A DNA stretch of 64,000 nucleotides from NCBI GenBank assembly GCA_035527715.1, contig DATKZY010000118.1, positions 103,695 to 167,694 on the forward strand, read 5' to 3'. Origin of the DNA: DSUN01 sp035527715. Lineage in GTDB: Bacteria; Planctomycetota; PUPC01; DSUN01. Positions 25,002 through 32,630 of this stretch are shown here, one piece after another. Positions within the stretch are counted from its first letter, which is position 1. The number at the start of each line of letters is the position of its first letter. Below the pieces are notes generated by a model, which saw nothing but the letters and a program-made list of their open reading frames with translations, did not search any database and was not told the DNA's origin. Both the position numbers and the translations under genes were made by a program.

Positions 25002-25208
25002 ATGAGACAGGTCATCCTCCACCCTGGCGAGGACGGCTACTGGGTGGCCGAGTGTCCCAGCCTGCCCGGGTGCATCAGCAAGGGCGAGACGAAGGGCGAG
25101 GCGGTCGCCAACATCAAGGAAGCCATAGAGGGCTACATTGCGGCGCTGGAGGAAGACCACCAGCCCGTGCCTGAAGAGCACTTCGACGCCCTGGTAGTCG
25201 CCGTATGA
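25002..25208 (+). CDS. hicB: HicB-family antitoxin
   Basis: A 68-residue protein with the HicB partial RNase-H fold: MRQVILHPGEDGYWVAECP, LPGCISKGETKGEAVANI, and KEAIEGYIAALEEDHQPVP. This matches short HicB antitoxins that neutralise the HicA mRNA interferase. The short variant lacks an added DNA-binding domain. A 4-base ATGA overlap with a following ATG AGC AAG CTG shows the standard hicB-hicA coupling, but the toxin gene is broken (next entry). It is an orphan antitoxin today, unless a partner exists elsewhere. Confidence 0.87.
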   Translation: MRQVILHPGEDGYWVAECPSLPGCISKGETKGEAVANIKEAIEGYIAALEEDHQPVPEEHFDALVVAV

Positions 25209-25260
25209 GCAAGCTGTCGAGGTTGCCGAGCTCTATGCAAGCCAGGGGACAGAAGGGTTT
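25205..25260 (+). pseudogene. hicA: hicA toxin remnant, cut off by a palindromic repeat
   Basis: The frame begins MSKLSRLPS, which fits the first residues of HicA proteins (commonly MSKLPRVSG...). After about 9-12 codons the family pattern is lost, and at 25261 the sequence becomes a palindromic repeat. The HicA histidine-containing core (usually G.GSHH) is absent. The toxin is inactive in this form. Confidence 0.72.
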
Positions 25261-25346
25261 GTCATGCCGAGCGAAGTCGAGGCATCTCTTTTGGGCTTCA
25301 GGAGAGGAGAGATTCCTCGACTTCGCAAGGCTCCGCTCGGAATGAC
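25261..25346. repeat. GTCATKCCGAGC-type palindromic repeat
   Basis: GTCATGCCGAGCGAAGTCGA at 25261 with GGCATCTC faces GAGATTCCTCGACTTCGC and CGCTCGGAATGAC at the right end (to 25346). This palindrome (GTCATTCCGAGCGAAGTCGAGGAATCTC type) is widely scattered in genomes of several phyla. Here it replaces the body of hicA. Confidence 0.85.
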
Positions 25347-25420
25347 GGTGATGCGGGCTTCTCTTTGCCTGTGCAGAGGTCGGTGATGAGCTTGGCTTGG
25401 CTGCATGCGGGGTCCATTAC

Positions 25421-26386
25421 ATGCGGGACAGTGAACGCCTGCTGCTGACCCCACAGCTTGCGCTACTCCTTCAAGGCTTTCACGCGGCCATGTCGCGCTG
25501 CCGCCCTCGGGCAGGCGCCAGGACCGAACTGTTCCGTGGCCTCCTCGAAGGCTTCCTTGATGCCGACAGGCGCGCCTCACTGGCCGAGTCTGCCGAGGCG
25601 AAGGAGGAACGCCGCAGGTTCGGGGAGTTGCTGGACGGCCATGCGCAGGTCCTCAAAGCCTGGCGCGAAGCTCAGAAGAACACGGCTGACGACTTCAATC
25701 TTCTCAGAGTCCTGAAGGTCTCGGGCGATGAGCTACGTCACTCCAGGGTGCTCGCGTGGCTCCTGGACCACGACCTCATGCGCCACGGCACGCATGCCCA
25801 GGAGCACCTCGGCTTCCGCATCTTCCTTGAGGAGTTGGGCCTTCCGCGCGAGTATGCCTATGGGCTGTACCGGGTGCATCGGGAGGTCGCCGGCGACGAG
25901 TCGAGAGTTGATATCGAGGTCGCCTCGCGCGGCCGTTTCCTGATCTGGATCGAGAACAAGATCTGGTCAGCCGAGGGCGATGACCAGACAGACCGGGAAT
26001 GGCAGGACGCGCAACGTCGGGCGGCGCAGCTCGGGGTCCCCGCCGACCGTGTTCACGCGCTATTCCTCACTCTTGAGGGCACCGAGGCGAAGAACCGAGA
26101 CTTTGTGCCCGTCTCATGGTGGAAGATGGCTGGCGTCTTCGGCCGCTTCGCTGCCGAGGCCCGGCCCGAGGATGTGAAGCTTTTCTGCCGCCACTACGCG
26201 CGGGTGCTCCGCGAAATGTCCTCAGAACCCCCTGCCACGGAGGAGACCGAAGATGGCCAAGGAGAAGGAGTGGTGCAACGAGGCCGAGTGTTACCTGATC
26301 CAGAACTGGCCCTCCGCGCGCCTCATGGAGAAGGCGATGGAGAGCATCCGCAAGGAGTACAAGGGCATCTTCGAAAGGGCAGTTGA
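25421..26386 (+). CDS. PD-(D/E)XK nuclease-superfamily protein (PDDEXK_4 type)
   Basis: A 321-residue protein. The family opening LRHSRVLAWLLDHDLMRHG is clear near residue 103, and the catalytic set can be read as VDIE...FLIWIENKI (Asp, Glu, Lys), followed by DDQTDREWQDAQRRA. PDDEXK_4 proteins are common near defence genes, and most are uncharacterised. The start is uncertain: ATG 25421 is used, with TTG 25397 and ATG 25491 as alternatives, none with a strong ribosome site. The last 45 residues overlap the next gene by 134 bases and have low-complexity, shadow-like composition, so the original stop may have been lost. Confidence 0.72.
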   Translation: MRDSERLLLTPQLALLLQGFHAAMSRCRPRAGARTELFRGLLEGFLDADRRASLAESAEAKEERRRFGELLDGHAQVLKAWREAQKNTADDFNLLRVLKVSGDELRHSRVLAWLLDHDLMRHGTHAQEHLGFRIFLEELGLPREYAYGLYRVHREVAGDESRVDIEVASRGRFLIWIENKIWSAEGDDQTDREWQDAQRRAAQLGVPADRVHALFLTLEGTEAKNRDFVPVSWWKMAGVFGRFAAEARPEDVKLFCRHYARVLREMSSEPPATEETEDGQGEGVVQRGRVLPDPELALRAPHGEGDGEHPQGVQGHLRKGS

Positions 26387-26879
26387 TGCCTTGCAGCAGA
26401 GCGGCAAGGCATTTGACAACCCGGGGGTCTTCGTGACCCAGTTCTGGGGAAGAGGCTACGTCTTCCTCAACAGGACCGCCTGGATGCGGAACAAGAAGAT
26501 CTGGCCGCCGCCAGGCTTCTACATTGAGAATCTGCGCCTCGAACTCCTCTGCGACAAGGATGAACCCGCTCCCTATGCAAGTATCTGGCTACCTGCCAAG
26601 AAGACCGGCGTGGACCTCTCCGAAGCAAGGAAGGCTATCGTCGAAGCGGCACAGCAATTGCTTACAAAAGAGGAGTGCGAGCGCTGTCTCAAGCAGCAGG
26701 AGGAGGTTGAGTACCCGCTCTACTACGATCTGCCCGAGCCGAAGGACCAGCTCCTGGAGATGCTTGTCAAGGGCGACGGGCAGTCGTTCGTGGACTGTAT
26801 GGTTGGGCACCTCGATCTGCTGGCGCGGTTCACGCCGGTCGTTGACAAGCTCCTCGGCGTCGCGGCCGGCGGCCAGTGA
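26253..26879 (+). CDS. Unknown protein paired with the PDDEXK gene
   Basis: A 208-residue soluble protein, not recognised. It begins MAKEKEWCNEAECYLIQNWP and has helical segments (LMEKAMESIRKEYKGIFERA), a beta region with IWPPPGFYIENLRLELLC and YASIWLPAKKTGVDLSEA, and an acidic, charged second half ending in LARFTPVVDKLLGVAAGG. GGAGGAGACCGAAG in front of ATG 26253 gives a strong start. It overlaps the nuclease-like gene by 134 bases in another frame. Such coupling suggests a two-gene unit; whether it is a defence or housekeeping pair cannot be decided from sequence. Confidence 0.65.
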   Translation: MAKEKEWCNEAECYLIQNWPSARLMEKAMESIRKEYKGIFERAVDALQQSGKAFDNPGVFVTQFWGRGYVFLNRTAWMRNKKIWPPPGFYIENLRLELLCDKDEPAPYASIWLPAKKTGVDLSEARKAIVEAAQQLLTKEECERCLKQQEEVEYPLYYDLPEPKDQLLEMLVKGDGQSFVDCMVGHLDLLARFTPVVDKLLGVAAGGQ

Positions 26880-26955
26880 TTGGAACCGACAGACTGATCG
26901 CCCTCAGACATCACGCACCGAGTCGAGCGGCGGATGGGTAAGTCATGACCGGAGT

Positions 26956-26985
26956 TTGACAAGCTGCTCGCGACTGGGGCATGAT
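26956..26985 (+). promoter_or_regulatory. Possible promoter for the 76-aa membrane protein
   Basis: TTGACA at 26956-26961 and CATGAT at 26980-26985 with an 18-base spacer, 57 bases before ATG 27043. Confidence 0.45.
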
Positions 26986-27042
26986 GCTGGCCACAGGAGG
27001 GGACGCTGTGCGCGAGCCGTGGATCATTCAGGGAGAGAGAAG

Positions 27043-27273
27043 ATGGCGAGCATCGTCCATGCGGTCGTGATCCTCTCTGGGGTCATCCTCATCGGTGCGG
27101 GCACGATCGCCGAGGCGCTGCGTGGGGGCGAGGGCCAGGCGTGCCAGGCAATCGGCACCATCATCTTCATCATCGGGCTCATCGGGTCCGGCTACATCCG
27201 CTTCCTGTGGGGCGCCATTGCCCACTGGCGGAAGGGACCGGAAGAGAGCAAGAAGGAAGGAGAAGCAAGATAG
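27043..27273 (+). CDS. Small two-helix membrane protein
   Basis: A 76-residue protein with two hydrophobic helices, VHAVVILSGVILIGAGTIA and IGTIIFIIGLIGSGYIRF, separated by a short polar loop (LRGGEGQACQ), and a basic/acidic tail (HWRKGPEESKKEGEAR). Residues match no family I can name. GGGAGAGAGAAG in front of ATG 27043 gives the start. It ends five bases before the GTG of the large secreted protein, so the two are probably co-transcribed. Confidence 0.65.
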   Translation: MASIVHAVVILSGVILIGAGTIAEALRGGEGQACQAIGTIIFIIGLIGSGYIRFLWGAIAHWRKGPEESKKEGEAR

Positions 27274-27278
27274 AGAAC

Positions 27279-30200
27279 GTGCCCCTGCCGACATGCGTCG
27301 CCCGTCTTCTTGCGCTCGCTGTTCTCACCTGTGCTCCCGTCCTCGGCGGCGAAACGCTCGTGATCGACCAGGCCGAGACGGCCGGGATCAGCGGCTTCCG
27401 GGCGATGTGGGACACGCCGGTGGTGACCGCGCCTGAGGGCGTGCGCGTGGTCCACGACCGCGTGGTGAAGGACCGCGGCGGCACGGCGCCCTGGGCGCCG
27501 AAGTTCCGCGACGACGGCGCGAAGCCGGGGGCCATCGCCTTCGATGCGCTGCGCCGCTTCCTCCTCGTCCGCTTCCCCGACGCGGCCGAGAAGATCGCCG
27601 CGAAGCTCAACGCCGGCCTCGCCGTCGAGAAGGTCGAGCTGGTGCTGCCGTTCAAGGACGAGGAGCTGTGGCCCGAGGGCTCGGGCGGCGGCGGCGTCGG
27701 CCCCGAGGGCGGCTATGAGTACCGGTCGAACTGGGGCGTGGACGCCCTGTACCGCAAGCACCGCCCCACGTGGCACGCGCTCGCCTGGGCGCTCCGTAAG
27801 CCCTGGAAGGCCGACCCCAAGGACGGCCCCACCTTCAACGCCTACATCAACGGCGCCGGCTACTGGAAGAAGTACGGCGCCGCCGACACCACGGAAGACC
27901 GCTTTCCCAAGCAGTTCGGCCCCACGCCCGTCCACTCCGAGAAGCCCGAAGGGCGGATGGACGTGACGCCCGCGCTCACCGACGAGGCGTTCGGCAAGAC
28001 CCTCGGCGAGCGGCTGCGCACCGTGAGCGACTGCGGCTTCCTCCTCCGCAAGTGGGAGACCTACGACCACCGCTACTACACCGGCTGCTACGAGTGGGCC
28101 ACGGCCACGGGCGGCCGGGCGATCATCATTGACACGCCGAAGCTGGTTGTAACGTTCAAGTCTGTGGAGAAGACGCGGGACACGGAGGTCCCGCCCACAA
28201 TGACCGCGAGAGGCGGCAAGCCGACCGCTGTGATGCCCTCGCCCGAGGAGCTCGACGCCCTGGCGAAACGCTATGCCCCGCGAAAGCCCGACTGGATGCC
28301 CGACTGGCAGTGGGCTCGGGTGAAGCAGCTTCTCACCCTCCAGGGCGGTGAGGACACCCTGGCCGAGCCGTTCTGGGTGCAGTTCACGCCCCGCTACCTC
28401 GTCGAGCGCCGCTTCGGCAGCCAACGAAAGGTGGCCGAGCCGCGCTCCAGGGGCCAGATCGCCTACGAGGTGTGGGTGGACTGCCTGCTCGCCACCCCGC
28501 CGCGCGGCTGGCACGGCTTTGAGGCGTCCCGCGCGCTCCTCCCCGCGCTCGTCTACAAGGACGCCTTGCCCGGCCCGGCCCGCGACACGTTCGAGGAGTA
28601 CTGGACGGACTGGCTGATGCCCGACCGGCCGACGGCGCCGCCCGAACGGCACCTCGACCCCACGTGTCTCGACGGCTCGCTCGTGCACCCGATGCTCGAC
28701 CAGCTCAAGAAGGTGCAGGCCACGGCGCAGTTCAGCGGCGGCGACAGCTACTTCAACAAGACGGGCGACTGGCGCGGCAACAAGAGCTTCTATCGCTCGG
28801 GCTTCAACTACACGATCAGCACGATGAACTTCAACCACACGGCGGCGATGGGCGCGCTCCTCGGCGGCGCCATCGTCGGCTCCGAGCGCGCCATGGCCGA
28901 CGGCCGCCACGGCATCGAGCACTACCCGCTGCGCCTCTGGTGCTGGCTCGACGGCACGACGCAGGAGTCCATTGACCACTACTACCTCTCGATCACGCTC
29001 ACGGCCCAGAAGATGATCGCCGACTTCGGCCCCACGCTCTTCGACCGCATGCTCGGCAAGAGCATCCTGCTGAAAACGGTGGACGAGTTGATCGGCGCCT
29101 ACCATCCCGGGCTGCACCGTTTCATCGCCGGCTCGTGCCGCACGGCCCCCGAGCACCTGCTCGTCACCCAGGACGGCGTGTACCACATCGTGCATTCGCT
29201 CAGCAAGCAAGGCGTGCTGCGCGACCTGGAGAACAAGGACGTACCAGGCGGGATGCCCGTCATCGGCCGCGAGCTTTCGCCCGCCCACGTCGGCCGGCAG
29301 ACGCTTCAAGGCCCCTGGGCGCCCGAGTGGAAGAGCGGCCTGGTGGACTCCAAGCCTCTGCCGTGGGAGATGACCTGCACGTTCAAGAAGTGGGGCGGCC
29401 ACGCGAAGCTGCCCATCATGCGCCGCTCGTACCTCGGCCGCCACTACGGCCTCTACAGCAGCGACGCGCAGATGGGCATCGTGCCCATCCTCGGCCAGTG
29501 GCGGCGGGCCGACAAGCCCGTCGAGCGCATGCAGGAAGTCGGCACGATGCTCGTGCGCTACGGCCTCAACACCACGCGGCTCGTCAACGACGGGCCCGGC
29601 TGGATGGCCACCTACGGCATCCAGGCCACGCTTCAGCACAAGGGGAAGATGATCGTCGTCGCCAGCCCCAAGCACTGGCTCGACCCCAAGAAAAGCATCA
29701 AGAGCCTTCAGAGCACCATCGCCCTCTACAACTATGAGATGCCGAAGCCCTCCTGGCAGATCTGCGTTGACGGCAAGCCCATCGGCGCTCTCCCGGCGAA
29801 GTTCAAGGCCACGCAGCGCATCACCATTCAGGATGGCGTGAGCTACATCGGCATCATCCCGCTCCCCGCGACGGACCTCGGGCGCACGGATGAGGTCGTG
29901 CTCTCGGAGGGCGGCGAACAGGAGTTCGACAGGCACACCTTCAAGGCCGCGCTCGTGATTGACAGCTACAATATGAAGAGCGACACGCCGCTGGGCGAGA
30001 AGCCCGACTTCGAGAAGATTGACCGCGCCTGGGGCGGCTACGTGGTCGAAATGGCCGACGCCACCGAGTTCCCCAGCTTCGCGGCGTTCCAGAAGCACGT
30101 CGCCTCCGCGAAGCTCGAGGCGCGCGATGAGCCTGGCCAGGCCCTCGCCCACGTGAAGTACGCCAGCGGCAGCGACACGATGGAGCTGGGCGTCTTCACG

Positions 30201-30770
30201 ACCTACAAGGACGACGAGCCGCTCGACAAGCTCTTCGCCTACCGCCGCGTGAACGGCGCCTGGCCCTATCTGCCCGAGGGCGTCGAGCGCGACACCCCCG
30301 TCGCCCAGCAGTCCACCACGGGCCGCATCGAGAAGAACGGCGCGACGCTCCTCTGCGAGAAGGGCCGCATGGCCTACCTCCACGCCGACCCCGCGAGCGA
30401 CACGTTCGCCGGCTACAACCCCCTGCCCGACCCCACGCTCTGGTCGCTCGCCCTGCCCGGCGGCATCGCCGTGCGGGCCGATGGCAAGGTGGGCGTGGCC
30501 CACGTGGTCGTCCAGCCCAAGGCGGGCAATGTGACGGTGGACTATGCCGTCCGCCCCGGCACCGAGGGGGCCGAGATGGCCACGGCCCTGGTGCTCACGG
30601 GCCTCAAGGCCGCGCCGACCGTTGTCCTCAACGGCCAGCCCCTGGCGGAGGCCGCCAGGATCGAGGTGGACGGCGGCCGCGCGTTCGTCGTGCCCCTGAA
30701 GGGCAAGCTCAGCGCCGAGGAACTGGCGGCTCTGCCGAAGCGCCTCGCCGGCGCGTCGCCCGCGCCTTGA
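27279..30770 (+). CDS. Very large secreted protein, possible polysaccharide enzyme
   Basis: A 1163-residue protein with a signal peptide (VARLLALAVLTCAPVLGG). There is no motif I can tie to a named family. The middle (about 400-700) is rich in aromatic, helix-forming segments (GFNYTISTMNFNHTAAMG, LWCWLDGTTQESIDHYYLS), as in the alpha/alpha toroid of polysaccharide lyases and hydrolases. The last 450 residues are beta-rich (ITIQDGVSYIGIIPLPAT), as in lyase C-terminal sandwiches. This is a structural impression, not a homology claim. The GTG start at 27279 is inferred from the signal peptide. A short hairpin (28162-28199) lies in frame inside the coding region. Confidence 0.68.
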   Translation: MPLPTCVARLLALAVLTCAPVLGGETLVIDQAETAGISGFRAMWDTPVVTAPEGVRVVHDRVVKDRGGTAPWAPKFRDDGAKPGAIAFDALRRFLLVRFPDAAEKIAAKLNAGLAVEKVELVLPFKDEELWPEGSGGGGVGPEGGYEYRSNWGVDALYRKHRPTWHALAWALRKPWKADPKDGPTFNAYINGAGYWKKYGAADTTEDRFPKQFGPTPVHSEKPEGRMDVTPALTDEAFGKTLGERLRTVSDCGFLLRKWETYDHRYYTGCYEWATATGGRAIIIDTPKLVVTFKSVEKTRDTEVPPTMTARGGKPTAVMPSPEELDALAKRYAPRKPDWMPDWQWARVKQLLTLQGGEDTLAEPFWVQFTPRYLVERRFGSQRKVAEPRSRGQIAYEVWVDCLLATPPRGWHGFEASRALLPALVYKDALPGPARDTFEEYWTDWLMPDRPTAPPERHLDPTCLDGSLVHPMLDQLKKVQATAQFSGGDSYFNKTGDWRGNKSFYRSGFNYTISTMNFNHTAAMGALLGGAIVGSERAMADGRHGIEHYPLRLWCWLDGTTQESIDHYYLSITLTAQKMIADFGPTLFDRMLGKSILLKTVDELIGAYHPGLHRFIAGSCRTAPEHLLVTQDGVYHIVHSLSKQGVLRDLENKDVPGGMPVIGRELSPAHVGRQTLQGPWAPEWKSGLVDSKPLPWEMTCTFKKWGGHAKLPIMRRSYLGRHYGLYSSDAQMGIVPILGQWRRADKPVERMQEVGTMLVRYGLNTTRLVNDGPGWMATYGIQATLQHKGKMIVVASPKHWLDPKKSIKSLQSTIALYNYEMPKPSWQICVDGKPIGALPAKFKATQRITIQDGVSYIGIIPLPATDLGRTDEVVLSEGGEQEFDRHTFKAALVIDSYNMKSDTPLGEKPDFEKIDRAWGGYVVEMADATEFPSFAAFQKHVASAKLEARDEPGQALAHVKYASGSDTMELGVFTTYKDDEPLDKLFAYRRVNGAWPYLPEGVERDTPVAQQSTTGRIEKNGATLLCEKGRMAYLHADPASDTFAGYNPLPDPTLWSLALPGGIAVRADGKVGVAHVVVQPKAGNVTVDYAVRPGTEGAEMATALVLTGLKAAPTVVLNGQPLAEAARIEVDGGRAFVVPLKGKLSAEELAALPKRLAGASPAP
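28162..28199. repeat. Palindrome inside the 1163-aa protein gene
   Basis: TGTGG...GCGGGAC-ACGGAG-GTCCCGC...CCACA: GCGGGAC/GTCCCGC is an exact stem, with a second outer stem TGTGG/CCACA. The frame continues through it (KTRDTEVPPTM). It resembles GCGGGACACGGAGGTCCCGC-type intergenic palindromes. Confidence 0.6.
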
Positions 30771-30795
30771 CCGCTGACCCACACCATGCTACTCT
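30767..30795 (+). promoter_or_regulatory. Possible promoter for the radical SAM-ACP cluster
   Basis: TTGACC at 30767-30772 and TACTCT at 30790-30795, spacer 17 bases, 34 bases before ATG 30830. The -10 element is weak. A similar weak pair precedes the gene at 35071. Confidence 0.4.
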
Positions 30796-30829
30796 AGGCG
30801 TTGGGGCTCACGCCCAGCAAGGGGATCGG

Positions 30830-32386
30830 ATGGCAGCGGTTCTGCTGCTCAACACCAATGTGACGCGATGCGGCCGGACGGGGTATCCCGTGACGCCGGC
30901 GCCGGCCGGGCTCATCAGCCTGGCAGGGGTGCTCCGGCGGCGGGGCCACGACGTGAGGATCGTGCAGGTCACCAGCCACGTCGTGGCGCAGGACGAGAAC
31001 GACGTGCCGCTGGTGTGCGACGAGCTGGCCGCGGCGCTCAGGGAGTTCGAGCCCGACGTCATCGGCATCTCGACCCGTAACGTCAGCGCGGGCCGCGTGC
31101 CCGCCAACCCCTTCCGGCTCGTTCAGTACCACTCGGCGTTCTACGATGGCCGGGTCGTGCGCGCGTGCCGCAGGGTGTCGGGCGCGCCCGTGGTGATGGG
31201 GGGGACGGGGTTCTCGATCGAGCCGGGCCTGTGCTGGGCCGTGGCGCAGCCGGACTTCGGGCTGATCGGCGAGGCGGAGGAGACGCTGCCCGCCCTGATC
31301 GAGGCCGCGGCCGCCGGCCGGCCGACCGATGGCATACAGGGACTCGTGACGTCGCGGGAGACGATTGGCGCCGCGTGCCGGGCGCCGGGCCGGGTGGCCG
31401 ACCTGGCGACGGCGGGCCCGGGGGCCTGCGACGCCGTGCAGGGCCTGCACGAGCACTACTACACCGCCGGCGGGCTCCTCCCCATCCAGACCAAGCGCGG
31501 CTGCGCCATGGAGTGCATCTACTGCCCCGCGCCCTTCCTCGAGGGCCACCGATACCGGTTCCGCCCGCTCGAGCATGTGATGGAGGAGGTGCGGGCCTAT
31601 CGGCAGGTGTGGGGCGTGCGCCACTTCTTCTTCGCCGACCCCACGTTCAACCACCCCGTGGACCACGCCATGGCCCTCTGCGAGGCCATCCTGTCGGCAG
31701 GGCTGGGCATCGAGTGGTACGGCGAAGTCACGCCCGCCTGCCTGCCCGACCACCTGGCGGCCCTGATGGCGCGGGCGGGATGCATCGGGGTGACGCTGGG
31801 GCTGGACTCGTGCTCGGAGGCGACCCTGGCGTCGTATCGCAAGCCCTTCGGCATGGCCGAAGTGCGCGAGGCGATCGCCGTGCTGCGGCGCCACGGCATC
31901 CCCTTCGATACGTCGCTGATCGTGGGCGGCCCGGGCGAGACGCTGGAGACGTTTGCCGAGACGATGGCCTTCTGCGACGAGCACCTGCGTGATGTCGTCG
32001 TGCGCTTCTTCGATGGGATGATCCTCTCGCCGAACACTCCCGCCTACCAGATCGCCGCCGCCGAGGGCGTCATCAACCCCGCGACGCCGTACGAGGACCT
32101 CGTGCTGGCGAACGACTTCCGCAGGGTGAAGCGCTACTCGTACTTCTTCCCCCACGCGGCCCAGCCCCAACGGGCGCTCCGCGAGCGGCTCGCGAACGCC
32201 TGCCGCGGCGAGCGATGGCTCCTGAGCGGCAAGGACTACGTGCCCGACCCCAACACGGGGGAGCTGGGGTTCGGGTCGGACATCGTGGTGGAACCGGGCG
32301 CCCGCCCGTGGTGGCGGGGCCTGCACCGCTGGAAGGGGGGCGCCGCCGCGCCCGCCGGGAGAACTCATGAGCTCAGAGCCCTTTGA
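30830..32386 (+). CDS. B12-binding-type radical SAM enzyme
   Basis: A 518-residue enzyme. The N-terminal 150 residues look like a cobalamin-binding Rossmann domain (LLLNTNVTRCGRTGYPVTP, FEPDVIGISTRN, GAPVVMGGTGFSI). The radical SAM cluster motif CAMECIYC has Cys225, Cys229 and Cys232, followed by FFFADPTFN and the SAM-contact region SLIVGGPGETLE. The class often methylates or rearranges unactivated carbon. It starts a tightly packed unit: it overlaps the ACP gene by 20 bases, and ligase and acyltransferase follow. This context suggests an ACP-bound or lipid substrate. ATG 30830 follows AAGGGG. Confidence 0.88.
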   Translation: MAAVLLLNTNVTRCGRTGYPVTPAPAGLISLAGVLRRRGHDVRIVQVTSHVVAQDENDVPLVCDELAAALREFEPDVIGISTRNVSAGRVPANPFRLVQYHSAFYDGRVVRACRRVSGAPVVMGGTGFSIEPGLCWAVAQPDFGLIGEAEETLPALIEAAAAGRPTDGIQGLVTSRETIGAACRAPGRVADLATAGPGACDAVQGLHEHYYTAGGLLPIQTKRGCAMECIYCPAPFLEGHRYRFRPLEHVMEEVRAYRQVWGVRHFFFADPTFNHPVDHAMALCEAILSAGLGIEWYGEVTPACLPDHLAALMARAGCIGVTLGLDSCSEATLASYRKPFGMAEVREAIAVLRRHGIPFDTSLIVGGPGETLETFAETMAFCDEHLRDVVVRFFDGMILSPNTPAYQIAAAEGVINPATPYEDLVLANDFRRVKRYSYFFPHAAQPQRALRERLANACRGERWLLSGKDYVPDPNTGELGFGSDIVVEPGARPWWRGLHRWKGGAAAPAGRTHELRAL

Positions 32387-32630
32387 CCGAGTGGTTCGCG
32401 TGCTCGGCGAGGCCGTGGGTCTGGCCGACACGGCCGCCATCGGCCCCGACACGCCGCTGATCGGCGGCGGCCTGTCCCTGGACTCCGTGGCCGTGCTCGA
32501 GTTCCTCGTCGGGCTCGAGAACGAGTGGGGGCTCGAGCTGGACCCCGATGCGTTGCTCGAGGCCGACGCTCTGCGCACCGTGGGGACGCTCGCCGGCTAC
32601 CTGGACACGCTGACGAAAGGGGGCACGTGA
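32367..32630 (+). CDS. Acyl carrier protein
   Basis: An 87-residue acidic protein. Ser40 in GLSLDSVAVLEFL is the expected phosphopantetheine site (canonical DSL/DSV). The four-helix pattern is visible, with conserved LEFLVGLENEWGLEL and an acidic recognition helix. It overlaps the radical SAM gene before it and shares TGA/ATG (32628-32632) with the ligase after it. This is not the housekeeping AcpP context (no fab genes), so it is a dedicated carrier for the cluster. It should need a 4-prime-phosphopantetheinyl transferase encoded elsewhere. Confidence 0.9.
   Translation: MSSEPFDRVVRVLGEAVGLADTAAIGPDTPLIGGGLSLDSVAVLEFLVGLENEWGLELDPDALLEADALRTVGTLAGYLDTLTKGGT

Noticed and set aside
27192..30782. 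A 1196-codon minus-strand frame opposite the large secreted protein
   Set aside because: Antisense shadow; the plus-strand frame has a signal peptide and ribosome context, and this one has Gly/Arg/Val low complexity.
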